In this document: positions 23,454 to 32,402 of the stretch, in pieces
Numbering within the stretch: the first letter of the stretch is position 1
How the letters are laid out: each line of letters begins with the position of its first letter
Assembly (NCBI GenBank): GCA_028279515.1
Contig: JANQNQ010000001.1
Span: 372,001-436,000 of the forward strand
Length of the DNA stretch: 64,000 bases
Source: Flavobacteriaceae bacterium
GTDB lineage: Bacteria > Bacteroidota > Bacteroidia > Flavobacteriales > Flavobacteriaceae
Direction of reading: 5' to 3'
Program-made: the position numbers and the translations under genes
The notes under the pieces: model-generated
Databases searched by the model: none
Seen by the model: only the letters and a program-made list of their open reading frames with translations
What the model was told of the DNA's origin: nothing

Positions 23454-25661
23454 TTAGCTTTTCTGTAAACTTCCTGTAACCGACTCTGATATTTTCTTGT
23501 AGAAAATGTCTGGTTTAAAGGGTTTTGTAACCACATCATTACACCCTGCTTGGTAGAAGTCGTCGGTGTTTTCGTCTAACGAAATCGCCGTCAATGCAAT
23601 GATTGGAATAATGTCGTTGAACTTTCTGATCTCTTCGGTCGCCTTTAAACCGCTTATACCTGGCATGTGGATGTCCATCAAGATCAGGTCGTATTCGTTC
23701 TTTTTGGCAAGGTCTATAGCTTCATAGCCGTCATTTGCGATGTCGCAGCTCATACCTTTCTTGTTCAGCATCTTCTTAGTGATAACCTGGTTGATCTTGT
23801 TGTCCTCAACCAAAAGAATCTTGAGTTTGCTAAAGAGGTCTGGTCCTGCTGCAAGCACTTTTTTCTTGATTCTACTTTGCACTTTCTTCGATTTTTCAAA
23901 ATCTACGGCAAAAGAGAACGTCGTCCCTTCGCCAAGGGTACTTTCTAGTTGGATCTCGCTTTCTAGCAATTCCAATAAGCTCTTTACAATGGTGAGTCCG
24001 AGACCAGTACCTCCGTACTTTCTGTTAATCTGGATCGAGCCTTGCGCAAAACTATCAAAGATGGTCGCCTGCATTTCTTCAGAAATACCAATACCGTTGT
24101 CCTTAACTGCAAAGTGAAGGCGTATGGAGCTTTCGAGTTCTTCTTCTACATTGACAATGATTCGTACATCACCGTTTTCGGTGAACTTCAAGGAGTTGCC
24201 AACGAGATTGATAAATATTTGAGAGAGCTTTAGCGGGTCACCGATTATATACATCGGAATACGCTCATCGAGCTCAAGGTGTATTTTGTTGTTGTTTTCT
24301 TTAGCTGTAGTACTCAACGAGTTGACCACATCTTGCAATATTTTCGCCAAATTGAGGTCGTCTTTTTTGACCGACAATTTTTTCGCTTCGATCTTGTTGA
24401 TCTGCAGGATATCATTGATGAAAGCCAATAAGTAGTCTCCGGAGAACTTTAGCGACTTTAAATGCTCTTCTTGATGTTTGCTTGGGTTTTCTTCCAAGAG
24501 CAGGTGCGTTAAGCCTGTAACCGCATACAGCGGTGTCCGGAGTTCGTGACTTACCGTAGACAAGAACTGTGCTTTTGCCTGCATGGCCTTTTCGGCTTTT
24601 TCCTTGGCGATCTGTAGTTCGTTGTTTTTCTTAACCAATAACTGATTGGTCTTGATCTTGATCTGATTGTTTCGATACAATGAGATCGTGAGTAGGGAAA
24701 TAATGATCAGCAAAGCTGAACTCAGTATTGAGGTCAGTTTCGAGATCTTTACCGTTTGGTTAAGCTCATCACTGTTACGGCTCATCTCTTGAATCAAGTT
24801 TTCCTTGAATTCGGAATCAAATTGTGCCGTTGCTTCTTTTATTTTTACCAAGCGATCCGTCGAAAAGACAGAATCCCTCATTTTATTATGCTGCTTCAAG
24901 TAGTAGATAGCGTCAGAAAGCTGATTGGTATCTTCGCTGATCTCATACAAAAGATTGTACGATTGCATCATTAACTCTGGGAAGTCGTACGACTTGGCAA
25001 TGTTAAGTGCGTTGAGCGCGTCGATATTGGCATCTACGTTCTTGCCTAATTTTTTGTTTGCCTCAGAAAGCAATAGCAATACCTTAGAACGCAAGAAGTT
25101 GCCTTCATAAGGGTCTACAATGGGCAAAGAGTTTTCTAACTTGACAATGGCCTCTTCATATTCGCCCAATTCCATGTACAAGATACCCTTGCTCATAGAG
25201 ACTTTATTGAAGCTCTCAAAGGTCTTGTTAGTCTCAAAGATGGCTTCGGCTTCATCAAAGTAATTGACGGCCTTTCTAAACTCCTTTTGCTTTACGGCGG
25301 CCAATCCTCTGGAGGTCAGTGTAGTGGCGTGGCCGATTTTATCACCCGAAAGCTTTTGTATCTCTTCGGCTTTGTCCAAGAATGCAATGGCATCCGTATG
25401 ACGGTCCCGATCGATGTACAGGTCGGCGAAAATGTTATAGGATTTAGCGATTCGAACAGAATCAGAGGCAGTTTTGGCTAAGAGTAAGGCCGATTGTAAA
25501 CTCGTTACGGCCTTGTCATATTCTGCTCGGTGTTTGTGGTCATATACATTGATAAAAATGCTATCAATACTATTGATGACATTTTCATCATAGTCTTGAG
25601 CAAACACACTTTTCGCAGCGAGTACAAAAAGGAGTATCAAATATTTGACTTGGGACCTCAC
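23454..25661 (-). CDS. TPR-containing hybrid sensor histidine kinase/response regulator
   Basis: 735 residues. It starts with GTG at 25661, followed by a signal peptide (YLILLFVLAAKSVFAQ). TPR repeats cover about residues 30-290 and would lie in the periplasm. One membrane helix (about 308-328) leads to a short coiled coil, a HisKA domain with phospho-acceptor H372 (STVSHELRTPLY), and a HATPase domain with N, G1 (DNGIGISEEMQ) and G2 (GGTGLGLTIVK) boxes. A receiver domain with D663 (LMDIHMPG) ends the protein. No DNA-binding output is fused, so a separate regulator or phosphotransfer protein must act downstream. No partner is adjacent. Confidence 0.93.
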   Translation of the reverse strand: MRSQVKYLILLFVLAAKSVFAQDYDENVINSIDSIFINVYDHKHRAEYDKAVTSLQSALLLAKTASDSVRIAKSYNIFADLYIDRDRHTDAIAFLDKAEEIQKLSGDKIGHATTLTSRGLAAVKQKEFRKAVNYFDEAEAIFETNKTFESFNKVSMSKGILYMELGEYEEAIVKLENSLPIVDPYEGNFLRSKVLLLLSEANKKLGKNVDANIDALNALNIAKSYDFPELMMQSYNLLYEISEDTNQLSDAIYYLKQHNKMRDSVFSTDRLVKIKEATAQFDSEFKENLIQEMSRNSDELNQTVKISKLTSILSSALLIIISLLTISLYRNNQIKIKTNQLLVKKNNELQIAKEKAEKAMQAKAQFLSTVSHELRTPLYAVTGLTHLLLEENPSKHQEEHLKSLKFSGDYLLAFINDILQINKIEAKKLSVKKDDLNLAKILQDVVNSLSTTAKENNNKIHLELDERIPMYIIGDPLKLSQIFINLVGNSLKFTENGDVRIIVNVEEELESSIRLHFAVKDNGIGISEEMQATIFDSFAQGSIQINRKYGGTGLGLTIVKSLLELLESEIQLESTLGEGTTFSFAVDFEKSKKVQSRIKKKVLAAGPDLFSKLKILLVEDNKINQVITKKMLNKKGMSCDIANDGYEAIDLAKKNEYDLILMDIHMPGISGLKATEEIRKFNDIIPIIALTAISLDENTDDFYQAGCNDVVTKPFKPDIFYKKISESVTGSLQKS

Positions 25662-25683
25662 AGAAATCTATATAGATTAGCCT

Positions 25684-25691
25684 CAAATATA
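25684..25691 (-). promoter_or_regulatory. -7 element for the sensor kinase gene
   Basis: TATATTTG on the minus strand, an exact TAnnTTTG match, 22 bases before the GTG start and abutting the stop codon of the GAPDH gene. No TTG was found at the -33 distance. Confidence 0.45.
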
Positions 25692-25692
25692 C

Positions 25693-26697
25693 TTATTTAT
25701 TTGAAATCAGCTCTATTAAGTCTATTAATCTACTAGAATAACCTACCTCATTATCATACCATCCGATCACTTTGACCATCTTGCCAATAACCGAGGTCAT
25801 TTGTGCATCAAACGTGCATGAATGCTGATTGTCGACAATGTCGACCGATACAATCGGGTCTTCGGTATATGCTAAAATTCCGTTCAAGCCGTTGCTGGCA
25901 GCTTCTTTGAATGCGCTGTTGACCGCTTCTATGGAGGTTTCTTTGGTCACATTAAAAGTGATGTCTGTCAAAGAACCATCCGGAACAGGCACGCGGATTC
26001 CGCATCCTCCAATAACAGAAGAGAGGTCAGGAAATATTTTAGTCAACGCTTTTGCAGCTCCTGTTGTGGTCGGGACAATGCTTTGGCTGGCTGCTCTGGC
26101 CCTGCGAAGGTCTCTGTGTGGTTGATCGTGTAAACTCTGATCCGTGGTGTAGGAGTGCACAGTGGTAATGTATGCTTGCTCAATACCACACAATTCTTTA
26201 ATGACCTTGATCATGGGAGCTGCATTGTTGGTCGTGCACGAAGCATTTGAAATGACGGTTTCGCTTCCGTCAATTGTATGCTCATTGACCCCAAGCACAA
26301 TCATTTTGATGTCATCGTCAGCAGGAGGCACTGCCAGAATCACTTTTTTAGCGCCCGTTTCGATGTGTTTTTCGAGCACTGATTTGGTTTTAAACTTCCC
26401 AGTGGATTCGATGACAAAATCTGGTTGACTTACGCTCCAATCCAAGTCGTCAATAGAGGCGTGTCTTGAAAAAGGAATCTTTTCTCCGTCAATGATGATA
26501 TGGTTTTCATCATATGTGATGTCACTTTTCGAAACGCCATGAATACTGTCGTATTTTAACAAATGGGCCATGGTCCTTGCATCGGCCAGATCATTGATGT
26601 GTACTACCTTGATGTGCTCATGTTCCTGTAAAAGTCTGAACAAGGTACGCCCGATTCTTCCAAATCCATTGATGCCAACGGTAACCTTATTTTTCAT
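25693..26697 (-). CDS. gap: Glyceraldehyde-3-phosphate dehydrogenase, type I
   Basis: 334 residues from the ATG at 26697; the longer frame adds 13 residues before the canonical MKNKVTVGINGFGRIGR start. NAD-binding GxGxxG-like GFGRIG lies at residues 11-16, an Asp in HINDLAD favours NAD, the catalytic C154 is in SNASCTTN, and H182 is in TTVHSYTTDQ. It converts glyceraldehyde 3-phosphate to 1,3-bisphosphoglycerate. The gene stands alone here, bounded upstream by the lipA terminator. Many flavobacteria carry two gap paralogues, and whether this is the glycolytic or the gluconeogenic copy cannot be told from the window. Confidence 0.93.
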   Translation of the reverse strand: MKNKVTVGINGFGRIGRTLFRLLQEHEHIKVVHINDLADARTMAHLLKYDSIHGVSKSDITYDENHIIIDGEKIPFSRHASIDDLDWSVSQPDFVIESTGKFKTKSVLEKHIETGAKKVILAVPPADDDIKMIVLGVNEHTIDGSETVISNASCTTNNAAPMIKVIKELCGIEQAYITTVHSYTTDQSLHDQPHRDLRRARAASQSIVPTTTGAAKALTKIFPDLSSVIGGCGIRVPVPDGSLTDITFNVTKETSIEAVNSAFKEAASNGLNGILAYTEDPIVSVDIVDNQHSCTFDAQMTSVIGKMVKVIGWYDNEVGYSSRLIDLIELISNK

Positions 26698-26718
26698 ATA
26701 TAAATGATGATCAAATTC

Positions 26719-26748
26719 AAAAAAATATTCCTGCATAAAAGCAGGAAT
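26719..26748 (-). terminator. Intrinsic terminator after lipA
   Basis: On the minus strand, ATTCCTGC-TTTTAT-GCAGGAAT is followed by ATTTTTTTG. It lies 32 bases beyond the lipA stop and just upstream of the gap start. Confidence 0.8.
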
Positions 26749-26779
26749 AAAGGTATGGTAATATGCAGTGAAATCCTAT

Positions 26780-27655
26780 TTATTCGATGTGCTTGTGCGC
26801 CTTGTAAGACGAACGAACAAGTGCGCCACTTTCTACGTGTCTGAAGCCCATTTCTTTACCAAGTTCTTCATATTTCTTGAACTGGTCTGGTGTTATGAAC
26901 TGCTTCACAGGCAAGTGTTTTTTACTCGGCTGCAGGTATTGTCCAATAGTCACAATATCAACATCTACAGAACGAAGGTCCCGCATCGTTTGGATCACTT
27001 CTTCCTCGGTTTCCCCAAGTCCTAACATGATGCCCGATTTCGTTCTTCTGATTCCCTGTTCTTTTAGATATTTCAGTACACCTAGGCTTCGGTCGTATTT
27101 GGCTTGAATACGTACTTCTCTTGTGAGTCTTCGTACGGTTTCCATATTGTGCGATACCACTTCTGGTGCTACTTCAACGATTCGGTCGATATGTCTTTCG
27201 ATACCTTGAAAATCTGGAATTAGGGTTTCTAGGGTGGTCTCTGGATTCATTCGGCGGACAGCTTTTACGGTTTCTGCCCAAATGATGGATCCCATGTCTT
27301 TAAGGTCATCCCTATCTACCGAAGTCAATACGGCGTACTTGATATTCATGATCTTAATTGAACGCGCTACTTTTTCTGGCTCATCCCAATCTACGGTCTC
27401 AGGTCTTCCTGTCTTAACACCACAGAAACCACAAGAACGTGTACAAATGTTTCCGAGAATCATAAAAGTGGCGGTTCCTTCACCCCAGCATTCGCCCATA
27501 TTCGGACAGCTTCCGGAGGTGCAAATGGTGTGAAGTTTGTATTTGTCCACCAAACCTCGTAATTCAGTATATTTTTTCCCAGTGGGTAATTTAACTCGCA
27601 ACCATTTCGGCTTCCCTTTAGGTGGCAATACACTGGTAGTTGTTTCGGTGCTCAT
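26780..27655 (-). CDS. lipA: Lipoyl synthase
   Basis: 291 residues. The auxiliary iron-sulfur cluster cysteines are C45-x4-C50-x5-C56 ([13 protein letters not shown]), and the radical-SAM cluster cysteines are C71-x3-C75-x2-C78 (CTRSCGFC). The C-terminal RSSY motif that supplies the Ser ligand is present (ALVRSSYKA). The enzyme inserts two sulfurs into octanoyl groups on lipoyl-dependent proteins. It is a single-gene unit with a strong Bacteroidota promoter upstream (27676-27705) and its own terminator. Confidence 0.96.
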   Translation of the reverse strand: MSTETTTSVLPPKGKPKWLRVKLPTGKKYTELRGLVDKYKLHTICTSGSCPNMGECWGEGTATFMILGNICTRSCGFCGVKTGRPETVDWDEPEKVARSIKIMNIKYAVLTSVDRDDLKDMGSIIWAETVKAVRRMNPETTLETLIPDFQGIERHIDRIVEVAPEVVSHNMETVRRLTREVRIQAKYDRSLGVLKYLKEQGIRRTKSGIMLGLGETEEEVIQTMRDLRSVDVDIVTIGQYLQPSKKHLPVKQFITPDQFKKYEELGKEMGFRHVESGALVRSSYKAHKHIE

Positions 27656-27675
27656 AGTGCAATTTTTTCCGCAGA

Positions 27676-27705
27676 CAAAGATACGAATCGCTTTTCAGAT
27701 TTCAA
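27676..27705 (-). promoter_or_regulatory. Promoter of lipA (TTG-N19-TATCTTTG)
   Basis: On the minus strand, TTG at 27705-27703, a 19-base spacer and TATCTTTG at 27683-27676: a full match to the Bacteroidota housekeeping consensus. The -7 element ends 20 bases before the ATG. Confidence 0.75.
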
Positions 27706-27751
27706 CATCCGAATTGAAATCGAACGTTTCCGCTTATAAATGTTCTAAAAA

Positions 27752-28969
27752 TTATAAAGTGAAGAGGTAATACACGCTAAATCCAACAAGGAAAAAGATG
27801 CCTGCCCAACTCAATATTTTCATTCCTGTAGAGGGTTGCCATTCTTTTGGTGTGTGCTTCGAACTGATTAATACGAAATTAGCAATGGCATAAAACGGCG
27901 CGGTCACAAAAGAAAGAATGGTGGCAATCTTTACCAATAGCCCCATCTCAGATAAAAAGAAGGCCAAAATGGCGATGGTTCCAATGACCAATACCGCCAT
28001 CCAAAATATATAGCTGTGTTTGATGAGCTTTCCAAGCAATAATTGACTGGCCTTTGCCATAGCTCTTGGTGACGCATCTAATGTGGTGAGGGTAGTACTA
28101 AACATAGTGGTGAATGCTGCAATCGCTATAAAGATGTATACAGATTCCCCCAGGCTTGCCGTATAAAGATTTATTAATTGACCAGCAAACTCACCGCCTT
28201 TGCTTGAGAAAGTCTCTCCGCTACCAAACATCACCAAAGCGCCCAAGGACACGAAACAAATACCCAAGATGATGGTGGTTACATAGCCAATATTAAAATC
28301 GAACAACCCGCTTTTGGTGTTGAAATCCTTTTCATCTTTTTTCTTTTCAATAGCCCAGAGCGAATGCCAGATAGAGATATCAAAAGGAGCGGGCATCCAT
28401 CCCATAAAAGCAATCAAAAAGGCAATGCCAGCCGTTTCAGTTGGCATGACCTGGGCAAAGCTAACCGTGGCATGTTCAGAAGAAGTTGCGATGATTACTG
28501 CTATCAGCGTACTGATGGTCAAAGTAACGATAATGACCTTCATCAGATTGTCTAGCAATTTATAACGCCCTATTAATAGCAGCAGTAAACATACAAACGT
28601 GATAATCAGACACCATACCTCAATGCTGATGTTTCCTGGAAATACTTCTACAGCCAACCCAGCCGTTACGATGGTCACCGCCATCTGAATGGTAAACATC
28701 GTGGCAAAAGAGAGTATGAAGTAAAAAATCAAGACGCCACGCCCTAATTTTTTATAGCCATCCAACAAGCTCTCACCGGTTGCCAACGCATATCGTGGTC
28801 CAAATTGAAAGAAGGGATACTTGAATAGATTTACTAATAACAGCGCCCAAATTAGTCCGAAGCCAAAGTCTGCGCCTGCCCGTGTAGATTGTACCAAATG
28901 CGAGACACCAATCGCAGCGCCTGCGAATAATAGTCCGGGGCCTAGTTTTTTTAGGTTAAACGCGCTCAT
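27752..28969 (-). CDS. Nramp-family divalent metal transporter
   Basis: 405 residues with 10-11 hydrophobic helices. It opens LGPGLLFAGAAIGVSHLVQSTRAGADFGF, which corresponds to the first Nramp helix; in the canonical D-P-G-N metal site of this helix the sequence reads AAIGVSHLV, so the classic Asp is not present. FLIAFMGWMPAPFDIS matches the sixth-helix region, where A-x-x-M is usual in Mn/Fe carriers. These changes place it among the Nramp-related transporters whose substrate may not be Mn2+ or Fe2+ (Mg2+ or another ion is possible). Its ATG overlaps the sigma-factor stop (ATGA). Confidence 0.82.
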   Translation of the reverse strand: MSAFNLKKLGPGLLFAGAAIGVSHLVQSTRAGADFGFGLIWALLLVNLFKYPFFQFGPRYALATGESLLDGYKKLGRGVLIFYFILSFATMFTIQMAVTIVTAGLAVEVFPGNISIEVWCLIITFVCLLLLLIGRYKLLDNLMKVIIVTLTISTLIAVIIATSSEHATVSFAQVMPTETAGIAFLIAFMGWMPAPFDISIWHSLWAIEKKKDEKDFNTKSGLFDFNIGYVTTIILGICFVSLGALVMFGSGETFSSKGGEFAGQLINLYTASLGESVYIFIAIAAFTTMFSTTLTTLDASPRAMAKASQLLLGKLIKHSYIFWMAVLVIGTIAILAFFLSEMGLLVKIATILSFVTAPFYAIANFVLISSKHTPKEWQPSTGMKILSWAGIFFLVGFSVYYLFTL

Positions 28970-29529
28970 TTTCTGTCCTGAATGATTTCTGCCAATAATT
29001 TTTTGGCTCTCAATAGTTTTACTTTCACATTGTTCATCGACTCATCAAGCTTGGCAGCAATCTCTTTGTAGCTCAATTCTTGAAAATACCGCAGATTGAT
29101 TATCTCTTGATAGTGTGGCTTCAATTCTTTGATATCGCGAAGCAATTGGGCCAGGTTCTGTTCGGTGATGATCTTGTCTTCAGGCGTAGGAGCATCGTCT
29201 GCGATGGCGTACACCTTTTGTTCTTCGTCATCACTCGCTTGAATTGATATGGCGGTCTTCTGCCTTCGTAATAGGTCTACATGAACGTTTTTCGAGATGG
29301 TCATCAACCAAGTTTTGAACGTATAATTGGGGTCAAAGGTATCGATCCGATCAAAAGCCTTCGCGAAGGTTTGAATGGTGATATCTTCGGCATCATTTTC
29401 ATGCTTTGTACGTTTAAAGATAAATCCGTAAACGTCGTTCCAATATGTATCAAGAAGAAACTTAAAGGCCTTTTGATTGCCATCTTTGGCCTTTTCGATA
29501 TGAGTAAGCAAGTTCTTTTCTATTTCCAA
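28966..29529 (-). CDS. ECF-type RNA polymerase sigma factor
   Basis: 187 residues if started at the TTG at 29529; there is no in-frame ATG before region 2, and the longer frame runs into the glycosyltransferase. Region 2 is visible (FKFLLDTYWNDVYGFIFKRT, DAEDITIQTFAKAFDRIDTF, FKTWLMTISKNVHVDLLRR) and region 4 (HYQEIINLRYFQELSYKEIAAKLDESMNNVKVKLLRAKKLL). No anti-sigma gene is adjacent. It overlaps the glycosyltransferase end by 10 bases and the Nramp start by 4 bases, so the three are co-expressed. It may control its own operon; the signal is unknown. Confidence 0.88.
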   Translation of the reverse strand: MEIEKNLLTHIEKAKDGNQKAFKFLLDTYWNDVYGFIFKRTKHENDAEDITIQTFAKAFDRIDTFDPNYTFKTWLMTISKNVHVDLLRRQKTAISIQASDDEEQKVYAIADDAPTPEDKIITEQNLAQLLRDIKELKPHYQEIINLRYFQELSYKEIAAKLDESMNNVKVKLLRAKKLLAEIIQDRK

Positions 29530-30626
29530 TGGTTGGGTCTTGAAAAACGGTTTGCGATAAATATAGTGAATTGAAACAGAATGAGAAACAATTCGAATAT
29601 CGGAATACCGACCGTGAGGTCTTTTTCTTCTAAACGTTTTGCAGCCTTGCCTAGTACGATGTATTGTGTTAAAAAACGAAGTCCGATCAAACCAACTACC
29701 CAAGGCCATTGAAAGGTAATAGCACTCAGTGTAATGGCCAAGGCCCAGAACAGTAATTGCGAAAGGTAAAAAAGCGCTAATAGAATCTTGTGATGCAGTT
29801 TATAAAAAGAGGCTGTGGACACGTGCCTCCTCTTTTGGCGGTACCATGTTCCAAAAGTCTTTTTCGGAACCGAGGTGGTAAAACTTTCTTTGGTAATACA
29901 GCAAGCTGTGTTTTTACCATTGGACACTTGATTGACGAAAAGGTCGTCGTCACCCGATTTGATCCGGATGTGGTCAACAAAACCATTGACATTGAAAAAT
30001 TCGTCTTTGCGATAGGCCAAGTTTCTTCCAACGGCCATGTAGGGTGTTCCGGCCTTTGCATAGCCAAAATATTGCACGGCAGTTAGCAAAGTTTCAAAAC
30101 GGATCAATTTGTTCAAGAAAGACCCTTTGATCTTTTGGTAGGCCCCATATCCCAATACAATGGTCTTTTCCTTGCTAAAACAATTTGACATGGATTGGAT
30201 CCAGCGCTCAGAATTTGGGACGCAATCGGCATCAGTAAAGAGCAAGTGCTCATAGCTTGTTTGCTTGATGCCAAGGGTAAGCGCGTACTTTTTATTTCCC
30301 CAAAAAGCTTCGTTGTTCTCAACATTCACCACTTTTATTCGAGGATCTTGGCTGGCAAATTGTTCCATGACCTCGCGTGTGTCATCGCTCGACGCATCAT
30401 TGATGAGGATGACTTCAAAGGTGGGATAGTCTTGTTGTAGTATTTTTGGGAGGAAGGTAGTTAGGTTTGCTGACTCATTCTTCGCGCAAATAACGACCGA
30501 AATAGGAGGGAAGCTACCTTGTGGGATGTTCGCTTTTGAAAACGAAAACTTTCCGAATAAAAAAAGATAATAAATAAGCTGAATGGCAACAATGCCAGCA
30601 AAGGTGTACAGGAGTACCGTGAGCAT
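29520..30626 (-). CDS. Family 2 glycosyltransferase, membrane-bound
   Basis: 368 residues from the ATG at 30626. An N-terminal membrane helix (LLYTFAGIVAIQLIYYLFLF) is followed by the GT-A domain: PISVVICAKNESANL, LINDASSDDT, the DxD-like TDADC, and the SGDDDLFVNQ and RQKRRHVS motifs. At least two further membrane helices follow (LLALFYLSQLLFWALAITL, the LFLILFQFTIFI end). This suggests a processive or polyprenyl/lipid-linked glycosyltransferase at the cytoplasmic membrane; the sugar is unknown. It lies between the small Cys protein and the sigma factor gene, overlapping the latter. Confidence 0.85.
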   Translation of the reverse strand: MLTVLLYTFAGIVAIQLIYYLFLFGKFSFSKANIPQGSFPPISVVICAKNESANLTTFLPKILQQDYPTFEVILINDASSDDTREVMEQFASQDPRIKVVNVENNEAFWGNKKYALTLGIKQTSYEHLLFTDADCVPNSERWIQSMSNCFSKEKTIVLGYGAYQKIKGSFLNKLIRFETLLTAVQYFGYAKAGTPYMAVGRNLAYRKDEFFNVNGFVDHIRIKSGDDDLFVNQVSNGKNTACCITKESFTTSVPKKTFGTWYRQKRRHVSTASFYKLHHKILLALFYLSQLLFWALAITLSAITFQWPWVVGLIGLRFLTQYIVLGKAAKRLEEKDLTVGIPIFELFLILFQFTIFIANRFSRPNHWK

Positions 30627-30631
30627 GAAGT

Positions 30632-30838
30632 TTAGTTGAGTGTCTGCTCTGGATTTTTGCACTCCTGTTCGTATGGCATTTTACCACACATACCGCAAGG
30701 TTCTCCTTCTTTGTTGAGAAAAGGACTCTGACTTGCACAGGTTCCTGCGAATTTTCCGTCTTTTTTAGACCAGATCTTAATGGCGATTCCGGCAATACCT
30801 AGACCCAATAGGGCGATAGAAATCAATACAAGCTTCAT
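30632..30838 (-). CDS. Small membrane-anchored Cys-rich protein
   Basis: 68 residues from the ATG at 30838. One N-terminal membrane helix (LVLISIALLGLGIAGIAIKIW) is followed by a short soluble part with four Cys (GTCASQSPF, GEPCGMCGKMP, YEQECKN). The C-x2-C and flanking Cys could form disulfides or bind metal. Such proteins are common in flavobacteria but have no assigned function. The gene is the first of the GT2/sigma/Nramp chain (5 bases before the GT2 start) and has a good -7 element upstream. Confidence 0.7.
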   Translation of the reverse strand: MKLVLISIALLGLGIAGIAIKIWSKKDGKFAGTCASQSPFLNKEGEPCGMCGKMPYEQECKNPEQTLN

Positions 30839-30857
30839 GCTATAAGAATTATAGCCG

Positions 30858-30865
30858 CAAAGATA
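30858..30865 (-). promoter_or_regulatory. -7 element heading the small-protein/GT2/sigma/Nramp chain
   Basis: TATCTTTG on the minus strand, an exact TAnnTTTG match, 19 bases before the ATG at 30838. TTG is found 12 and 26 bases upstream, neither at the ideal distance. Confidence 0.5.
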
Positions 30866-30892
30866 CGCTTTTTGCCGCAAATAAAAGGGAAC

Positions 30893-30920
30893 AAAAAAAC
30901 CGCTGAAAAGCGGTTTTTTT
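30893..30920 (-). terminator. Bidirectional terminator after the anti-sigma gene
   Basis: ACCGCT-GAA-AGCGGT stem with A7 and T7 flanks, directly after the stop codon of the anti-sigma gene. Confidence 0.85.
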
Positions 30921-31715
30921 CTAGTTAGTGCCTGTGGCTAGATTATTTTTGAACGCAATGTTGGCCACGAGATTTTCTACGGTGGCGTGGTCATTGCCGC
31001 CTTTAGGTTCTATTGTAATGTTATAGCTGGAAGCATTTTCTTTATACGGAATGCTCAGCAACTTGTTTTCGGCTTTTTCCAAAACGCCCAAACTTACCAT
31101 TTCACCATCGACATCAGCCCACATCTGGAAGACTTGATCTTCTGGTAAATCAGGAAGGTCCACCACATTGATGAGTGAAACTTTTTCTATTGAGTTGATA
31201 TAGGCAACAGTCTTGAGGTTCTTGGCTCGTTGATTACCACGCAACACGTATTTCTCGGTTTCGGGGTTTCTGATACGGGCCAATTCGTCGTAGGCATCTA
31301 CGAGCCTAGAGTTGGCCAAGGTGTTTTGGTTTCTTAATGTAGCAATCTCTTCATTGACCAATGCGTTTTCATCGGCCAACTGATTATTTACACTATATAG
31401 GTAGAATGAAGACCCAGCAAAGAACAAAGCTGCGATGGTTGCTGCTATGGCATACCATGGCGTTTTCTTGTTCGCGCTGTCTATCGCGATCGCTTTAATA
31501 ATTTCATCTCGCGTGCCTTCTGGAGGCGCAACCGCATAGCTTTTAGAATAAGCCTCAAGGTTTTCTTGTAACTCGTCATAACGAGCACTTACCTCAGGAT
31601 ATTTTTCAATATACAAAGCTACTTGGGCATTCTCTTCGTCAGAAGTAGTGCCCATAAGATACCTTTCTAAAAGGTCGGTCTCTAAAAATTTTTCAATAGT
31701 CTCTTTCATAATCAT
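30921..31715 (-). CDS. RskA-like anti-sigma factor
   Basis: 264 residues; either the ATG at 31715 or the one two codons later may be used. The N-terminal zinc-free anti-sigma domain is visible (LLERYLMGTTSDEENAQVALYIEKYPEV), then one membrane helix (WYAIAATIAALFFAGSSFYLY, about residues 83-103), a coiled coil, and a C-terminal RskA domain (VDLPDLPEDQVFQMWADVDG, NITIEPKGGNDHATVE). It should hold the co-encoded sigma factor at the membrane and release it on an envelope signal. The start lies next to the sigma stop (0-base gap). Confidence 0.88.
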   Translation of the reverse strand: MIMKETIEKFLETDLLERYLMGTTSDEENAQVALYIEKYPEVSARYDELQENLEAYSKSYAVAPPEGTRDEIIKAIAIDSANKKTPWYAIAATIAALFFAGSSFYLYSVNNQLADENALVNEEIATLRNQNTLANSRLVDAYDELARIRNPETEKYVLRGNQRAKNLKTVAYINSIEKVSLINVVDLPDLPEDQVFQMWADVDGEMVSLGVLEKAENKLLSIPYKENASSYNITIEPKGGNDHATVENLVANIAFKNNLATGTN

Positions 31716-32282
31716 CTAAACACTCAACAGGATTACTAATAAAACAACAGCCGATGCGCCAAATACTTTTCGCAATTCACGAAGCCCGATTTTCAATCTA
31801 GATTTGATCGTTCCTAACGGAATGTCAAGCGCTTCGCTAGCTTCTTGCTGTGTCATGCCTTGAAAGAACAACGCATCTAGCACAACCTGGTATTTTTCTT
31901 CCAGACCATTTACATGTTTTACAACATCAATATGTTCTGGTTTGAAATTAGCAATTCCTAAATTATATACGTTAGAAACTTCTAATTGGATTTCACGGTC
32001 ATTCTTTAGATTGTTGCTTCTCAATTTGTCGATAGCCGTATTTCGCGTGATCCTAAATAACCAGGTAAACAGCTTTGCCTTTTTTGGGTCGTAGGTGTCT
32101 GCTTTTTTCCAGATTTTTACAAAACTTTCCTGAAGCGCATCTTTAGCAATGGCTTCGTCGTTGGTTACTTTTAGGGCCACACCATACAAGGTATCGGCAT
32201 AATGGTCGTATAAGAGCGAGATAGCCTTCTCGTCTCTCTCCAACAATAATGCAACGATTTGTTGTTCGAGTAAGGTGCTCAT
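31716..32282 (-). CDS. ECF-type RNA polymerase sigma factor (SigK-like)
   Basis: 188 residues. Region 2: YDHYADTLYGVALKVT, AKDALQESFVKIWKKADTYDP, FTWLFRITRNTAIDKLR. Region 4: VLDALFFQGMTQQEASEALDIPLGTIKSRLKIGLRELRKV. It is immediately upstream of its RskA-type anti-sigma. The end is a short hydrophobic tail (SAVVLLVILLSV). The divergent fasciclin gene, 120 bases away, is a frequent neighbour of this pair and a likely target. No sigma-specific promoter motif was recognised in the 32283-32402 gap. Confidence 0.9.
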   Translation of the reverse strand: MSTLLEQQIVALLLERDEKAISLLYDHYADTLYGVALKVTNDEAIAKDALQESFVKIWKKADTYDPKKAKLFTWLFRITRNTAIDKLRSNNLKNDREIQLEVSNVYNLGIANFKPEHIDVVKHVNGLEEKYQVVLDALFFQGMTQQEASEALDIPLGTIKSRLKIGLRELRKVFGASAVVLLVILLSV

Positions 32283-32402
32283 GTTGTTATGAAAGGTTTT
32301 AACAAATTTTTTGTACTTGTCCGAAATCCAAAGGTCATCTGACCCCCGTACATAGTGTAACGAGTACTCGCCAAATTTATTAATTAAAAACTTTAAAAAG
32401 TT

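Noticed and set aside
27699-27711. 13-base match ATTTCAACATCCG with 9908-9920
   Set aside because: A single 13-mer match between a promoter and the mosaic spacer is about what chance would give in 64 kb.
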